The notes under the pieces are model-generated. The model searched no databases and was not told where the DNA came from. It saw nothing but the letters and a program-made list of their open reading frames with translations. Below, one piece after another: positions 62,201 to 64,000 of a DNA stretch of 64,000 bases (positions are counted from its first letter, which is position 1; the number at the start of each line of letters is the position of its first letter). The DNA is from Strix aluco (taxonomy: Eukaryota > Chordata > Aves > Strigiformes > Strigidae): contig NC_133940.1 in assembly GCF_031877795.1 (NCBI RefSeq), forward strand, positions 5,333,985 through 5,397,984, in the 5' to 3' direction. Position numbers and translations under genes: made by a program.

Positions 62201-64000
62201 AGGCGCCTGTGTAGCGAACGGATGCCCGGGGCTGCCAGTGACCTGGCTGGTACAAGCGCTGCGGCCCCACCACCTCCAGTGCCAGAGCAGCGTCCCAGAG
62301 TGGTGGTGACATGGCAGGAAGGACAAGATGTGGGGCTGGGAAGGGGGCAGCCCAGCATGGGGCCGGTGCTGGTCCTAGGCTGCCTGTCACGGGGGCAGTA
62401 GGAGCTGCTAACCTGCCTTCCGAGGTCTTAGTCCTCAGCTCTCCAGTTCTCTTCCCCTCCATTTCTGTGTCAAAAATATTTAAATCTCAGAGCAGCCAGA
62501 TTCAATTTTCCCTACACTTCTGAGATGCTTTGAGCCAATTCTTGCATGCTTTGGGGCAAGGAATTGAGACTTAGCAGAAAGGCACTCCTCCCACCAGGGT
62601 CATCTGCACTGTCCGCAGGAGAAGTTGTCCAAAGCTGGACACAGGGTTAACCTGAAATTCTGCACTTCACAGAGCCTTACTACAGTGGGAAATATCACCC
62701 TTCCTTCGCTATACCCTGGCAGGGCAGAGGAGCAGCTCTGCATTCGGAAGCAGAGGGGTGAATATGGTTCAGATTGGGGAAAGGAGTAAGTTGAGGAAGA
62801 AGAGGCAGGAGCTGTCAGGAGAAGTCCACAAACCCCAGTGTCACCCAAGGCCAAAGAAAAGGTGGCTATGCCACCAGGGCTTCCAGTAGTTCCACTTTCC
62901 TCCCTGAGGAAAGGGTGTTAAGAAAAGGATGTTCATGATCAGTAGAACTGGCTGCAGCTGTGCAGCCCTCACTTCCTCCCCCATTTACGTGACTTCTGGC
63001 TCCAGACCATGGGTCACATCCTCTCTAGGGCTAATCCAGAAGGAAGATGACAACCTCCTGCTGTTGTGTCTTACTTCATTAACTGAAGTGGCAGGAAATG
63101 AAAGGATCCAGTCCTTCTTGGGACATATGTGGATGTTAACACATTGCCACATGATGGAATTTCTATTTTTTTTCACTTTGCTCTTTTTATAGGAAATACA
63201 TGCTGTGAAAAGGACTTTGAGGCTGTAAAGTCAGACACTCAGGACTTCAGAAAAGCCAGAATTGGGGTTTCTGCCTGGATCTATATTTGATCCCCTTCTG
63301 AGGGTGCATCAGGAGGCAAGGTCCTCCAGTTGCTTCCTCCTGAACACCTCTGCAGAGCCTCCAAGAGATGCCATTTACACATGGAGCTGATCTTTCTTGC
63401 TCCTCATTCCAGAGGGGCACAAGCTGGGAGCATGACAGTGGGGACTAGCTGAGGTGGTCACAGCAGGTGATTAGGACAGGTTGAGCCAGACTGGAGTGAA
63501 ATGCATGTCTGATGCAAAGCCGGGGACTGAGCAGGCAAAGACCATCTTGGACTCGTGCTTTCTTGACTGCTCTGCATTCAGACCTCCTCACAACACAGAA
63601 TTAGTTGTTTTTATAACTGTTGTCAAGCACAACAGTACAGCATGAACGTGTTCGCATCTCCCCCCCGAGGAGTCAAAGGTATCCCCTGCTGTGGGGTGCC
63701 CAGCCAAAACGCCTGATTTTCCAGAATACTTAGCACCACTGCAGTCAGCATACTGCGTATTAGAAGCACAGATCCTATTGATTTCAGCCACAGCTTTGAC
63801 TGCTCAGCCCCAGTGTCCCAAGAGAGAGACATGCAGAGTTCACAAAAATTTGTGAGTCTCAGGTGACTTGCGTAGGAAAAGGCACATAGGAACCCCCGTG
63901 ACACACCCAGTCCTGGAGAAGAGGACTTAGCTACACAAACATCTTCTTTTCTTTCCTGGAGGCCTCCCCCTCACTCACTGCATGTTTATCAGTGTCTTCA
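56285..64000 (+). other. GABRB4: GABRB4 intron 2 (runs off the window end)
   Basis: At least 7.7 kb of intron with a GTATGG donor. The next expected exon of beta genes is about 68 bases and encodes a PV-VGM-I-I-SID-(I/V)SEVNM segment; I searched the plus strand by eye and did not find it, nor the following larger exon with the RVADQLW and PDTYFLNDK motifs. The gene therefore continues beyond 64000. Contents are unique-looking sequence with a purine/A-rich tract at 60897-60936. No RNA gene or clear transposon was recognised. Confidence 0.75.
60897..60936. repeat. A-rich (AAAG)-like simple sequence
   Basis: Runs of A with single G interruptions in AAAG/AAAAG register, inside GABRB4 intron 2. 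There is no recognisable retroposon body beside it. Confidence 0.75.

Overview
The window looks like nuclear DNA of a bird (another sauropsid cannot be excluded). The evidence is a two-exon match to the GABA-A receptor beta-4 subunit gene (GABRB4, the sauropsid counterpart of mammalian GABRQ), CR1 LINE 3' ends with the typical ATTCTGTG octamers, an avian-type solo LTR, and sparse coding sequence in long introns and spacers. There is no prokaryotic gene organisation. Almost all long open reading frames are chance frames in GC-rich or repetitive DNA.

Layout. Positions 1-8.5 kb hold no recognisable exon and may be intron of a leftward gene. A strong CpG island lies at about 8.56-9.72 kb. On the minus strand it contains a good splice donor at 9126/9125, as expected for a noncoding first exon transcribed leftward. 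The conserved vertebrate cluster order (gamma4/epsilon and alpha3 on one strand, beta4/theta on the other) suggests this is the 5' end of GABRA3, but no GABRA3 coding sequence is visible, so that is inference. From 9.8 to about 51 kb is a noncoding spacer. It carries CR1 fragments (11.05, 26.15, 37.99 and 43.2 kb), a 745-bp minus-strand solo LTR (25326-26070) flanked by GCCAG, an isolated GC-rich block with a purine-rich G-tract minisatellite (26.2-27.0 kb), and a 194-bp polypyrimidine microsatellite (41.0 kb). From about 51 kb GABRB4 begins on the plus strand. Its upstream region has a perfect CRE and a leader with simple repeats and a possible uORF. Exon 1 coding sequence is 52029-52108 (signal peptide) and exon 2 is 56196-56284 (start of the mature extracellular domain). 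Intron 2 runs to the end of the window without a recognisable exon 3.

Together the window appears to be the head-to-head interval between two GABA-A receptor subunit genes: the far 5' end of a probable leftward alpha-3 gene, the shared spacer, and the 5' end of beta-4. Alpha and beta subunits co-assemble into pentameric chloride channels, so this spacer is where shared control elements would be expected. Candidate sites seen include three RFX-type X-boxes, SOX and homeodomain motif clusters near the CpG island, and a CRE upstream of GABRB4. I found no novel protein-coding system, CRISPR, or RNA gene.
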